A stretch of DNA of 64,000 nucleotides. Origin: an uncultured Lachnospiraceae bacterium. Its GTDB lineage: Bacteria; Bacillota; Clostridia; Lachnospirales; Lachnospiraceae. A program made the position numbers and the translations under genes. Positions 1 to 8,759 of this stretch are shown piece by piece. The stretch is taken from the NCBI GenBank assembly GCA_910585005.1, contig CAJUCN010000007.1, positions 1-64,000 on the forward strand, in the 5' to 3' direction. Under the pieces are notes generated by a model that worked only from the letters and a program-made list of their open reading frames with translations, was not told where the DNA came from and did no database searches. Numbering within the stretch: position 1 is the stretch's first letter; each line of letters begins with the position of its first letter.

Positions 1-23
1 CTGATTCATATCAAAAAAATTTT

Positions 24-440
24 TTATCCATAGACACAAGATTTTTTACAGCCTCCAATATCGTTAGCAATATTTTCCGAAATATTTTCTATATCTAATT
101 GCATTTTTTGTATGTTTCCCTGACTTCCAACATGTCTTAATCTGAATCTTGGCATATTGCTTTCACGTTCTCTTTGCTCCAATAGTTCAGCTCTTTTGTC
201 TGATTCCTGCTTGATGATTTGATTTTGGTATAAGGATAATGCACCCAAAATAACAGTTCCTAAAAATGCAAGGATTGAACCATAGTAACTCAATAATTCT
301 CCTGCAGTCCATTCAGCAACGAAGAAATCAATATTAGGATGAAGTTTAAACAGAATATGTATGATTAAGGGAACTCCAAAGATGATCATAAAAATAATGA
401 ATGCAATCAGTTTTTTATGACTTTTCATCCAATCAAACAT
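24..440 (-). CDS. small two-TM membrane protein, unassigned
   Basis: A 138-residue protein with two hydrophobic segments (about residues 11-30 and 50-68), followed by a charged, coiled-coil-prone stretch and a short beta-rich tail. The ATG at 438-440 is preceded by a good AAAGGGGAA ribosome binding site, so translation is likely. The arrangement, two N-terminal helices then a cytosolic tail, is common for small proteins scattered in defence and mobile islands, but I cannot name a family. The C-terminal residues after the NDI segment (ending in GGCKKSCVYG) are abrupt and Cys-rich, so the tail may be cut by a frameshift. It points away from the restriction operon. Function unknown. Confidence 0.6.
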   Translation of the reverse strand: MFDWMKSHKKLIAFIIFMIIFGVPLIIHILFKLHPNIDFFVAEWTAGELLSYYGSILAFLGTVILGALSLYQNQIIKQESDKRAELLEQRERESNMPRFRLRHVGSQGNIQKMQLDIENISENIANDIGGCKKSCVYG

Positions 441-619
441 AATAAATTTCCCCTTTATATAAATTCATATCTAAGCATCACATTGATTAAGTTCTAATCA
501 ATACCTGCATCTATGTATCTGTATATATTATAATCATAAATATCTGAAATTGGGAACAGTTTAAATGAGCTTTTTATTGTATACTTTAATAGAGTTTTTG
601 CTGTAGGTACGGGCTTTAT

Positions 620-748
620 ATGGATTTTCTGAATGGAAGCGAATATCTGAAAATGAAATCGGAGCTTATCAGACACAAATTGGCTTGCAATCTGATACAG
701 AAGCATTATAATAATATCATAGGAAAAATTTTTGAACATAAAAGGTGA
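620..748 (+). CDS. possible 42-codon ORF upstream of the wHTH regulator
   Basis: An ATG at 620 opens a 42-residue reading frame that is lysine-rich and helical in character (starts MDFLNGSEYLK, ends GKIFEHKR) and stops inside the ribosome binding site of the following regulator (TGA at 746-748, next ATG at 754). The frame stays open further upstream to about 605. The composition looks more like coding sequence than the opposite-strand frame over the same DNA. No clear ribosome binding site precedes the ATG, so it may instead be the tail of a lost gene. Otherwise the 441-753 gap holds only AT-rich sequence. No family recognised. Confidence 0.3.
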   Translation: MDFLNGSEYLKMKSELIRHKLACNLIQKHYNNIIGKIFEHKR

Positions 749-753
749 TAGTA

Positions 754-1017
754 ATGAACAAAATAGAATTTTTTACAAATGATAGATATTTGGTATTGAA
801 AACATTATATGAACATCAGATTGAGATTAACAATGCGGAAATATGCCCTATTACTCAACAGGAGATAGCGGATGCTCTCGGATGCAGCAAAGCAAAGGTG
901 AATATGGTTTTGAATGAGTTGATCAATAGTGGTTATGTTCAAATTTACAACAATACGAAGGGCAGATATGTCCTGACAGATGAAGCAAAAAAGATAATGA
1001 AGAAATTAAAGTCCTGA
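754..1017 (+). CDS. winged-helix (MarR/IclR-like) transcriptional regulator
   Basis: An 87-residue protein made almost entirely of one winged helix-turn-helix: a helix at residues 8-20, a recognition module ITQQEIADALGCSKAKVN around 33-50, and a wing ending YVLTDEAKK. I chose the ATG at 754 because AAAGGTG at 741-747 sits six bases upstream; the GTG at 745 lies within that site. The gene ends 50 bp before hsdR on the same strand and is probably its local repressor or controller, as small wHTH proteins often are for restriction-modification operons. That role is inferred from position only; no operator repeat was identified. Confidence 0.75.
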   Translation: MNKIEFFTNDRYLVLKTLYEHQIEINNAEICPITQQEIADALGCSKAKVNMVLNELINSGYVQIYNNTKGRYVLTDEAKKIMKKLKS

Positions 1018-1067
1018 AAATTGGACAGGAAATATATTAGAATGAAAGAATTGAGGGAAAAAAGATT

Positions 1068-3467
1068 ATGCAGTTGACATCTGAAGAAATTACAGAGCAG
1101 CAGAAAAATGAAGAAAATACAAAGAAAAAGTATATTACACCTATCATTCAGGAGAGATGGGGAAAAGAGAACTCTGACAACATTATTATGGAATATTATT
1201 TTACAGATGGCAGGGTAACTATTGATGGAGATAAAGTATCAAGAGGAGATAAGAAAAAAGCAGATTATTTACTCCTGTTTAAAGACAACATTCCTTTAGC
1301 ATTGGTGGAAGCAAAGGGGATAGAGCATAGTGCAATGGAGGGATATCAGCAAGTTCTTGAGTATGCTGAGATTTTGGATATTCCGTTTGCTTATACAACA
1401 AATGGTATTGATTTGATTGAAGAGGATTTAATCATCCATAAGAATAACGATAAACTGAAAATGCAGGATTTTCCGTATCCAGAAGAATTGTGGGATAGAT
1501 ACATTAAGGAAAAAGGTCTGACAGAAAATGAAGTCAGATTGATTAACCAACCTTATTATATTGATGCATCAAAGGCAAAACCGAAGAAACCACGTTATTA
1601 TCAGAGAATTGCTATTAACAGAGTAATTGATGCAATCGCACAGGGAAAGAACAGGATACTTCTTGTCATGGCAACAGGAACAGGCAAGACATTTACTGCA
1701 TTTCAGATTGTATGGAGATTGTGGAAGAGTAAGACAAAAAAGAAAATCTTGTATTTGGTTGATAGAAATGCACTTGCAGACCAAACAATGCAGAAAGACT
1801 TTAAGCCATTTGTGGATGCTGGCGTTATGGTAAAAATGAAAAGTGCAAATATCAAGAAAGATACTGCCTATGAGGTATATACAGCACTTTATCAGCAGTT
1901 GAAGAGTAAAGATAAAAACTATTATAAAGAACTCCCGCCTGATTTCTTTGATTTGATTATTGTGGATGAGTGCCACAGGGGCTCTGCTGATTTGGATTCT
2001 AACTGGCACGAAATATTGGAGTATTTTGGTTCTGCTACACAGCTTGGCCTTACTGCAACACCAAAAGAAACGGAAGATGTGTCAAATATCAATTATTTTT
2101 GCGCGGAAACAGATGATAAACCATTGTATACATATTCATTGAAACAGGGAATTGAAGATGGTTTTCTTGCTCCATACAGGGTTATTTCAGTTGAACTTAA
2201 TATTGACAAAGATGGATATAGGCCGCCATCAGGAAAACTGGATGTAGATGGGAAGCCTGTGGAAGACAGAGTTTATACTCAAAAAGATTTTGATAGAACT
2301 ATTGTTGTGGAAGAAAGACAGGAAATTGTTGCAAAAAGAATCACTGATTATATGAAAGAAAATGACTGCAGGTATGCAAAGACAATTGTGTTTTGTGAAA
2401 ACATTGATCATGCAGATTCTATGGTTTTGAAGCTGAAAAATCTCAATTCAGATTTAGTTCAGGAAAACAGTAAGTACATAATGAAGATTACAGGTGATGA
2501 TGAAATCGGAAAGGCAGAACTGGAAAATTTCACTGATCCGAATACAAAATACCCTGTTATTGCTGTTACAAGCAAACTGATGTCAACAGGTGTGGATTCA
2601 GAGACCTGTGAACTGATTGTTTTGGATAAGTCTATTGGTTCTATGACGGAGTTCAAGCAGACTATCGGGAGAGGAACAAGAATCAATGAAAACTTTACGA
2701 TTGATGAAGAAAAGAAGAGCAAATTGCATTTCACTATTTTAGATTTCAGATCAAATTACCATCAATTTGAAGATCCAGAATTTGATGGTGAACCAGTGGC
2801 TGTAATGGAAGTTGGCGAAAATGGTTCATTTCCAAAAGGAAGCCCTCAGAAAGAAACAGATGAAAATGGTGAGAATAAAGATAAAGGTAAATCAAAAGGT
2901 CATATCCAGAAAGTAAAAGTGAATGGTGTAGATGTTACCATTGATGGGGAGGAAGTTCGTTATACTGATGAAAATGGAAACCTTATTAAGCAAAATATTG
3001 AAAGCTGTGTAAAGAATAATATTTTGACACAGTATCCAACATATCAGGACTTTTATGTTTCTTTCAAAACATCAGATAATAAGGATGGAATGACTATGGA
3101 CTTGCTGATTGAGAGAACATATGTAAGAAAGATTAGTGAGACAGTAGGCTATTATATTGACAAATTTGATATTGTTGGTTTGGTTGGATATAAGCAGCCG
3201 CCCAAGTCCAAGGAAGAAAGATTGCAGAAAGTTTATGATGCAGGCATTTTGGGTGGATTGGATATTGAAAAAAGAGATATTATAGAGACTATTTTAAATG
3301 AATACAAGACAGAGGATTTTTCAAAGCTGAAAGATATCACAGTGTTTAATCTGCCTGTATTCAAAGAAAAGGGTTATACGCCAATGAAGATATTAAAGAA
3401 TGTATTTGGTGGAAACAAACAACAGTTTATTGACTTAATGAAACAGATAGAAGAAGTGTTATATTAA
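1068..3467 (+). CDS. hsdR: type I restriction enzyme, R subunit (HsdR)
   Basis: The motor/nuclease subunit of a type I restriction-modification complex: it translocates DNA using ATP and cleaves unmethylated DNA away from the recognition site. The 799-residue protein starts with a PD-(D/E)XK nuclease (D66, then E81-A-K83), followed by a superfamily 2 helicase: Walker A ATGTGKT at 202-208, DECH at 300-303, then LTATP, and motif VI-like GRGTRI in the second RecA lobe. The charged linker near 585-620 and C-terminal part resemble the EcoEI-type HsdR C-terminal domain that contacts HsdM. Length fits the shorter EcoEI/EcoAI-like forms. GAGGG at 1053-1057 supports the ATG. All key motifs are intact, so it looks functional. 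hsdM follows after 21 bp. Confidence 0.95.
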   Translation: MQLTSEEITEQQKNEENTKKKYITPIIQERWGKENSDNIIMEYYFTDGRVTIDGDKVSRGDKKKADYLLLFKDNIPLALVEAKGIEHSAMEGYQQVLEYAEILDIPFAYTTNGIDLIEEDLIIHKNNDKLKMQDFPYPEELWDRYIKEKGLTENEVRLINQPYYIDASKAKPKKPRYYQRIAINRVIDAIAQGKNRILLVMATGTGKTFTAFQIVWRLWKSKTKKKILYLVDRNALADQTMQKDFKPFVDAGVMVKMKSANIKKDTAYEVYTALYQQLKSKDKNYYKELPPDFFDLIIVDECHRGSADLDSNWHEILEYFGSATQLGLTATPKETEDVSNINYFCAETDDKPLYTYSLKQGIEDGFLAPYRVISVELNIDKDGYRPPSGKLDVDGKPVEDRVYTQKDFDRTIVVEERQEIVAKRITDYMKENDCRYAKTIVFCENIDHADSMVLKLKNLNSDLVQENSKYIMKITGDDEIGKAELENFTDPNTKYPVIAVTSKLMSTGVDSETCELIVLDKSIGSMTEFKQTIGRGTRINENFTIDEEKKSKLHFTILDFRSNYHQFEDPEFDGEPVAVMEVGENGSFPKGSPQKETDENGENKDKGKSKGHIQKVKVNGVDVTIDGEEVRYTDENGNLIKQNIESCVKNNILTQYPTYQDFYVSFKTSDNKDGMTMDLLIERTYVRKISETVGYYIDKFDIVGLVGYKQPPKSKEERLQKVYDAGILGGLDIEKRDIIETILNEYKTEDFSKLKDITVFNLPVFKEKGYTPMKILKNVFGGNKQQFIDLMKQIEEVLY

Positions 3468-3488
3468 AAAACAAGGAGAAAAGAAGTT

Positions 3489-4997
3489 ATGGCATTAGCT
3501 ACATTAATAAAAAGATTACAGGACATTATGCGAGGAGATGCAGGTGTCGGAGGCGATGAGCAAAGATTGTCGCAAATTGTATGGATTTTGTTCTTAAAGA
3601 TTTTTGATTATAAAGAGGAAGAGTGGGAACTGACACAGAATAATTATACTCCAATTATTCCAATAGGCTATCGTTGGAGGGATTGGGTAACGGGGGCTTC
3701 TGTTAAGGAGCAGATGACAGGAGAAGAACTAATTGATTTTGTTAATAACAGGCTATTCAGAGTCTTGTCAGGAGATGCTGTTAAGGATGAAAAAGGGGAA
3801 GATGTATACCTTTTTACAAGATCGGACAGGGCATCCCTTATTGTGAGGGAGTTAATGAGAGAATCTACGAATTTTATGAAAAACGGGGTTCTTCTTAGAC
3901 AGCTTCTTAATATCTTTGATGAAATTGATTTTTCTGATTATAACGAAAGACATGCTTTCAATGATATTTATGAAACATTGCTGAAGGGTCTACAGAAGAA
4001 TAATGGAGAATTTTATACCCCTAGAGCAATCACTTCTTTTGTTGTGGATAAGGTTAATCCTAAAATTGGAGAAAAGGTTGCAGATTTTGCATGTGGTACG
4101 GGAGGATTTCTTGTAGATGCACTTCACCATGTAGAAGATGCAGGAATTAAGGTAGAAGATTTACCAAAACTGCAGCATTCTTTTTATGGTGTTGAAAAGA
4201 AGCAGCTTCCTTATATGCTCTGTACAACGAATATGTTGTTAAATGACATTGCAGAGCCAGATATTATGCATGACAATTCATTGGAACAGGATGTAAGAAG
4301 ATATACAGACGATGATAAGTTTGATGTTATCTTGATGAATCCTCCTTATGGCGGTTCAGAACTTGAAATTGTGCAGAAGAATTTCCCTGTTGAACTTAGA
4401 AATTCAGAGACAGCAGACCTATTTATGATAGAGATTCTGTATCGTCTTAATAAGAATGGAAGATGCGGGGTAGTACTTCCTGATGGCTTTATTTTTGGAA
4501 CTGATAATAGCAAGAGTGCAATAAAAAAGAAGCTGGTAGAGGAATTTAACTTACATACAGTGATCAGGCTTCCTGGGAGCTGCTTTGCACCTTATACAAG
4601 TATTGCAACTAATTTGCTTTTCTTTGATAAGACAGAGACGACAACAGAGGTATGGTTTTACAGGTTTGATTTGCCAAACGGACAGAAATTCTCTATGAAA
4701 AAGAATCCTATGACAAGGGAGAAAATGTCTACCCTTGATGAGTGGTGGGATAATCGTGTAGAAATAAAAGATGAAAAAGAAGACAGTTCTATGACAGAGA
4801 CTTGGAAAGCAAGAAAAGTATCTGTAGAAGAAATCGTAGCGAATAATTATAGTTTAGACTTTTGTGGTTTCCCAAATGAAGAAAAAGTAATTCTCTCTCC
4901 GAAAGAAACAATAGAAAACTTTAAAGCGGAGAGGGAGAGACTTGATCGGAAGATGGATGCGAAACTGCAAGAGATTATGGATATGTTGGGAGTGTAG
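3489..4997 (+). CDS. hsdM: type I DNA methyltransferase, M subunit (HsdM)
   Basis: The adenine-N6 methyltransferase subunit of the type I system, which with HsdS modifies the host sites and with HsdR forms the restriction complex. The 502-residue protein has an N-terminal helical HsdM domain (about 1-135) and the N6-MTase core with motif I DFACGTGGF starting at D199 and the catalytic motif IV NPPY at 284-287. A preceding AAGGAGAAAAG site supports the ATG. The stop lies two bases before the hsdS start, giving tight coupling. Nothing is missing; the gene appears functional. Confidence 0.96.
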   Translation: MALATLIKRLQDIMRGDAGVGGDEQRLSQIVWILFLKIFDYKEEEWELTQNNYTPIIPIGYRWRDWVTGASVKEQMTGEELIDFVNNRLFRVLSGDAVKDEKGEDVYLFTRSDRASLIVRELMRESTNFMKNGVLLRQLLNIFDEIDFSDYNERHAFNDIYETLLKGLQKNNGEFYTPRAITSFVVDKVNPKIGEKVADFACGTGGFLVDALHHVEDAGIKVEDLPKLQHSFYGVEKKQLPYMLCTTNMLLNDIAEPDIMHDNSLEQDVRRYTDDDKFDVILMNPPYGGSELEIVQKNFPVELRNSETADLFMIEILYRLNKNGRCGVVLPDGFIFGTDNSKSAIKKKLVEEFNLHTVIRLPGSCFAPYTSIATNLLFFDKTETTTEVWFYRFDLPNGQKFSMKKNPMTREKMSTLDEWWDNRVEIKDEKEDSSMTETWKARKVSVEEIVANNYSLDFCGFPNEEKVILSPKETIENFKAERERLDRKMDAKLQEIMDMLGV

Positions 4998-4999
4998 TT

Positions 5000-6436
5000 A
5001 TGGTATTAGCAAAAGAACTAAGACAAGCAGTATTAAGAGCTGCTATGCAAGGATTACTTACACATCGGCTCAATACCGATTCTTCAGTTGACGATTTGTT
5101 GATAGATATAAAAAATAAAAAAAATGATATGATTGCTAATCATATTATTGGAAAGGAAAAACCATTTTCTACTCTAACAAAGTTTGACGAACAACCATAC
5201 GAGATTCCTGATAATTGGAGATATGAAAGATTTGGTACAATAATCATTAATAGAGATGCTGAAAGAATTCCTCTTTCAGCATCATCAAGGGCTAGTAAAG
5301 AAAAAAAATATGATTATTATGGAGCATCGGGAGTAATTGACAAAACAGATAGCTTTTTGTTTGATAAGGAATTACTTTTAATAGGTGAGGATGGAGCAAA
5401 TTTATTATCAAGAAGCACACCAATAGCATTCATTGCAAATGGAAAATATTGGGTAAATAATCATGCACATGTTTTGGATGTGTGTTGTGGATTGAATCTT
5501 CAATATATTTGTTACTATATTAATTCTATTGACTTATCAATTTATGTGACAGGAACCGCACAACCTAAAATGAATCAGTCTAATATGAATGCTATTTGGG
5601 TTCCTGTTCCTCCAATTGAAGAACAGCAAAGGATCGTTGATAAAATTAATGAGATAATGCCTAAAATTGATGAATATGAGAAGATTGAGAAAGAGTTGGA
5701 GGCATTAGAAAAGGAATTTCCGACAAATATGAAAGATGCACTTCTTCAAGCTGCTATGCAAGGGAAACTGACAGAGCAGTTTGAGAGTGATAGTGGTGTG
5801 GATGAATTATTGGTAGCAATTAAAGAAGAAAAGAAAGAACTGATTGCACAAAAGATAATAAAAAAAGAGAAGCCTTTATCAGATATTGAGGAAGAAGAAA
5901 TTCCATTTGACATTCCTGAAAATTGGAGATGGGTGAGATGGGGAAATTTAGCATATTCAATTCAATATGGTTATAATGCTCCTGCACAAGAATCAGGAAA
6001 AATTAAGATGGTTCGTATTAGTGATATACAAGATAATTTGGTGAATTGGGATAGTGTACCATATTGTGATATATCAGATGAAGAAATAGAGACATATCTT
6101 TTAAAGGAAAATGACATTTTGTTTGCAAGAACAGGAGGAACAGTAGGAAAATCATTTTTGGTAAGTTATGTTCCAGAAGATGCTATTTATGCAGGATATT
6201 TAATAAGAACAAGATATAATGCTAAACTGATTCCGCAATATTTAAAATTTTTTATGGAAAGCCAGCTATATTGGGTACAGTTACAAAATGGAAAAACACA
6301 GGGATGCCAACCTAACTGTAATGGACAAACTTTATCAAAGATGATAATTCCACTACCTCCTATAGAGGAACAGCAGAGAATTGTAGAAAGATTGGATGCA
6401 TTGTTGCCATTATGTGAGGATTTGAGGGAAGTGTAA
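5000..6436 (+). CDS. hsdS: type I specificity subunit (HsdS), two target-recognition domains
   Basis: The DNA-sequence specificity subunit of the RM complex. Two target recognition domains (about 65-215 and 300-455) are separated by helical conserved regions. Each TRD starts with an IP-NWR motif (IPDNWR, IPENWR) and ends with PPIEEQQRIV, and the helical part AAMQG occurs near residue 15 and again near residue 252. The DNA behind AAMQG is identical for 14 bases at 5039-5052 and 5750-5763. The two halves of the target are therefore read by pseudo-symmetric modules, and the internal repeats could allow TRD exchange by recombination. 478 residues is slightly long but normal for the family. It starts two bases after hsdM. 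Confidence 0.95.
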   Translation: MVLAKELRQAVLRAAMQGLLTHRLNTDSSVDDLLIDIKNKKNDMIANHIIGKEKPFSTLTKFDEQPYEIPDNWRYERFGTIIINRDAERIPLSASSRASKEKKYDYYGASGVIDKTDSFLFDKELLLIGEDGANLLSRSTPIAFIANGKYWVNNHAHVLDVCCGLNLQYICYYINSIDLSIYVTGTAQPKMNQSNMNAIWVPVPPIEEQQRIVDKINEIMPKIDEYEKIEKELEALEKEFPTNMKDALLQAAMQGKLTEQFESDSGVDELLVAIKEEKKELIAQKIIKKEKPLSDIEEEEIPFDIPENWRWVRWGNLAYSIQYGYNAPAQESGKIKMVRISDIQDNLVNWDSVPYCDISDEEIETYLLKENDILFARTGGTVGKSFLVSYVPEDAIYAGYLIRTRYNAKLIPQYLKFFMESQLYWVQLQNGKTQGCQPNCNGQTLSKMIIPLPPIEEQQRIVERLDALLPLCEDLREV

Positions 6437-6475
6437 GTCATTATTTATGAAGCTATGTATGGAGGAGTTACATTG

Positions 6476-7511
6476 ATGAAAGTGAATATATTTTTGTCTT
6501 ATTATTGGAATGATTCATGTGAAGCCGATAAAATTTATGACTATTTTAAGAAAAATCAAAATATTGAATTACATAGAGACAAAATTGACATTAAGAAATG
6601 GGGAAGCATAAAAGAATATATGCAATCTATTAGCAATATGGATTATACAATTCTTCTTATTTCAGATTCATATTTGAAATCGGCTAATTGCATGTATGAA
6701 GTTTTGGAAGTAATGCGAGATAGAAATTATAGAGATAAAATTTTCCCTGCTGCCTTATATTCAGGAATTTATAGTCCTGTTAAGAGCGAAATATGTGAAG
6801 CATTGGCAAGATGAATTTAACGAATTAGAAGGTATACTGAAAGAAATTAATGTGCAGAATCTTGGAAAATTAAATGAGGATTTGAAACGGAAACAGGATA
6901 AATCTTCTAATATTGCAGAGTTCTTAGATGTTGTTTCTGATATGAATAATCCTGGTATTGAGGATGTATGTGTATTAATTGAAGAAAAATTAAGGCAGAA
7001 AGATTTTCTTGGAAATGGAAGAAGCCAAATTAGTGATGCTAATGATTTATTTGCTACATTGGGAATACCAAAAACGAAATACAACTCTAAACCGACAGAT
7101 TTGGAGATAAATCAATTTGTAAGAGAAAGTTTTAATCAAATTGTGAAGTTGTTATCACAATTGTGTCAGCAATATCAAACTCAAAATGCATGGATACAAG
7201 TTCAGATTGAACAGGCTGATACAAGAACTGTGATTTATCAATTTTATAGAAATGGGCAGTTGACAAGAGGATTGAAATTATTTTTAAGTAATATGTTTGG
7301 CGGTGGAAGAGAAAATATTGGCTTGTCTGATAATACAATGTCATTTGGCAGTGGAAGTTCATGGAATGGTATGTACAATGTAAAATTTATAGATGGAGAA
7401 TTGAAACTGTATGCAACAATGTTATTTATGAATAGCCAAAAGGCAATGACGGTAGAAGAAGTTGTAAGGGATATTTGGGAACATTATATACAAATATATT
7501 TGGAAAGATAG
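6476..7511 (+). pseudogene. TIR-domain defence protein, interrupted by a frameshift
   Basis: The 5' frame (6476-6814) encodes a Toll/interleukin-1 receptor domain: beta strand VNIFLSY, a WGS loop, LLISDSYL, and NCMYE with the putative NADase glutamate E75. Reading then stops at 6812-6814, but the +1 frame continues without loss of coding character from about 6786 (KYVKHWQDEFNELEG) to 7511, giving the rest of a protein of about 345 residues. A single base too many near 6782-6788, or two missing, explains it. The start at 6476 has GGAGG 10 bases upstream. TIR proteins in bacteria usually act as NAD-depleting effectors in abortive infection; here the effector is probably inactive as full length, although the isolated TIR domain could still be made. 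It could also be a sequencing error. Confidence 0.8.
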
Positions 7512-7523
7512 GGGGATTTCTGT

Positions 7524-7700
7524 ATGTATGAGAGTGAACTTATAAATAAAGTGGAAGAAGGAAAAGGGTATAAAAGGGAGATATTAGAAGAATTTGTCTT
7601 GAAACATCATTATCATCTTTATTCCAAAACAATGGGAAGCAATATGTACATGAGTGGACAAGTTATGTGTGTGGCTGAGAAGGTAATAGAAGGTGATTAA
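7524..7700 (+). CDS. 58-residue unknown ORF
   Basis: An ATG at 7524, with an AGGGGGA ribosome binding site seven bases upstream, opens a 58-residue frame that starts MYESELINKVEEGKGYK and ends EKVIEGD. It is acidic and helical with a His/Tyr-rich middle (KHHYHLY). It follows the TIR gene by 12 bp and could be a small partner or the N-terminus of a lost larger gene. I do not recognise a family. Confidence 0.45.
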   Translation: MYESELINKVEEGKGYKREILEEFVLKHHYHLYSKTMGSNMYMSGQVMCVAEKVIEGD

Positions 7701-7807
7701 CAGTTTTTCAATGATAATGGTAAATATGGTACATATTGAGCCTGTTAAAGGTATTGTCTTTGCAGATTTGCAATTATGATTATAAAAATGAGTGGAGTTA
7801 GAAGAGA

Positions 7808-7969
7808 TTGAGTGTGTCTACTAAATTCAACAAGCAAGGAATAGAAAAAATTAGAAAACAGATGGAAAGAGAGCTTAATCGTCAGATTCAGATAGGAGTG
7901 AGTGATTTGAGAAAAGATAGTGATAACAGTTCAATGTATGTCACTGGTGAAATGGATATATATATTTAA
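7808..7969 (+). CDS. 53-residue unknown ORF or gene remnant
   Basis: A frame starting with TTG at 7808 (or GTG at 7814) runs 53 codons to a TAA at 7967-7969. It is basic in the first half (IEKIRKQMERELNRQIQ) and ends MYVTGEMDIYI. AGAAGAG precedes it. It stops two bases before the ATG of the next ORF. It may be a truncated N-terminus. The DNA between 7701 and 7807 shows no further coding or structured sequence that I can identify. Confidence 0.35.
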   Translation: MSVSTKFNKQGIEKIRKQMERELNRQIQIGVSDLRKDSDNSSMYVTGEMDIYI

Positions 7970-7971
7970 CA

Positions 7972-8379
7972 ATGGAAGGAATTGAATATTTTAAGGATAA
8001 AGAAAGGATGAATCAGCTAGAACAGATGAGTAGTAATGTAACAAATTTTTATGGTCCAGTAAATAATATGCAAATGCAACAAGGTACTGTTAATTCAACA
8101 CAAATACAAACAATTTCAACAGAATCAATAGATTTTGAAAAAGTTTCAGAATTTATTGAAAGAGTTAAGAAGTATGATCCGCTTTTGGAAGATGAGTATG
8201 GAGAACAAGCAACAGATGTACGGGAAAAATTGGATGAGATTTCATTCTTAGTTCAAAAGAAAGAGAATCCTGGAAAAATAAAGTCATTACTTATGGAATT
8301 GAAAAATTTGTCAGTGGGTGTAGGAGGAAGTCTGATTGCAACAGGAATTGTAGAGGGAATAAAACTTCTTTTTATGTAG
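7972..8379 (+). CDS. Q/N-rich small protein with helical C-terminus, AbiTii neighbour
   Basis: A 135-residue protein in three parts: a charged N-terminus (1-20), a Gln/Asn-rich, aromatic-poor segment at about 22-48 (VTNFYGPVNNMQMQQG and VNSTQIQT), and an acidic helical domain ending in a hydrophobic segment (about 113-134) rich in Gly. The Q-x-G-x-x-N pattern in the middle is reminiscent of short amyloid signalling motifs (RHIM-like) found on bacterial immune proteins, but this is only a resemblance. It lies 12 bp upstream of the AbiTii gene and is probably its operon partner. The start could also be the internal ATG at 8008-8010. Function unassigned. Confidence 0.6.
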   Translation: MEGIEYFKDKERMNQLEQMSSNVTNFYGPVNNMQMQQGTVNSTQIQTISTESIDFEKVSEFIERVKKYDPLLEDEYGEQATDVREKLDEISFLVQKKENPGKIKSLLMELKNLSVGVGGSLIATGIVEGIKLLFM

Positions 8380-8391
8380 GAGAGATAAGTT

Positions 8392-8759
8392 ATGGGTGGT
8401 ATAGTTTTAGAATTGCAACAAGAGGCATTGAGCAAAGATGCTAATATAGAGTCTTTGTTGAGAAAAGCATATGCCATAGCAAAAAAGCTGAAATTGAAAG
8501 AATTTGAAGACTGGATTCAGCTTGAACAAAATGGATATGGTTTAAGAGAAGTACCTGAATACAGATATGTACAGGGCAGATAAAAGCAAGGAATCCAAAT
8601 TATGGGTGGATTCCTGTAGTTCTTTCATCCGAAATAGAAAAGGTTATATCTAATGTACCAGTAAAAGAAGCATTATCAGGATTGATAGATTTATATAAGT
8701 CAGATAATGAATTTTTGGCTTTTAATATGAATGCTGATTGTAATCAATCAATGAATTTG
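8392..8759 (+). pseudogene. AbiTii abortive-infection protein, frameshifted and truncated
   Basis: The first 63 codons match the AbiTii domain: IVLELQQEAL, then LLRKAYAIAKKLKLKEFEDW and a GYG loop. The frame hits TAA at 8581-8583, but the next frame continues with the expected AbiTii sequence (IKARNPNYGWIPV) from 8580. Restoring one G to the GGG at 8574-8576 would give V-Q-G-Q-I-K and rejoin the two parts, so a 1-base deletion in a G run is the simplest explanation. Similarity to AbiTii is lost after about 8759, where the frame runs into an unrelated-looking fragment. GGAGAG precedes the ATG. AbiTii proteins occur in abortive-infection contexts; this copy is very likely dead. Confidence 0.75.

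Noticed and set aside
494..739. 81-codon minus-strand frame
   Set aside because: Ile/Phe/Ser-rich composition and no ribosome binding site; it lies opposite a plus-strand frame that looks more like coding sequence.
6776..6815. Programmed ribosomal frameshift in the TIR gene
   Set aside because: No slippery heptamer and no clear downstream stem or upstream Shine-Dalgarno-like element; a mutation or a read error is simpler.
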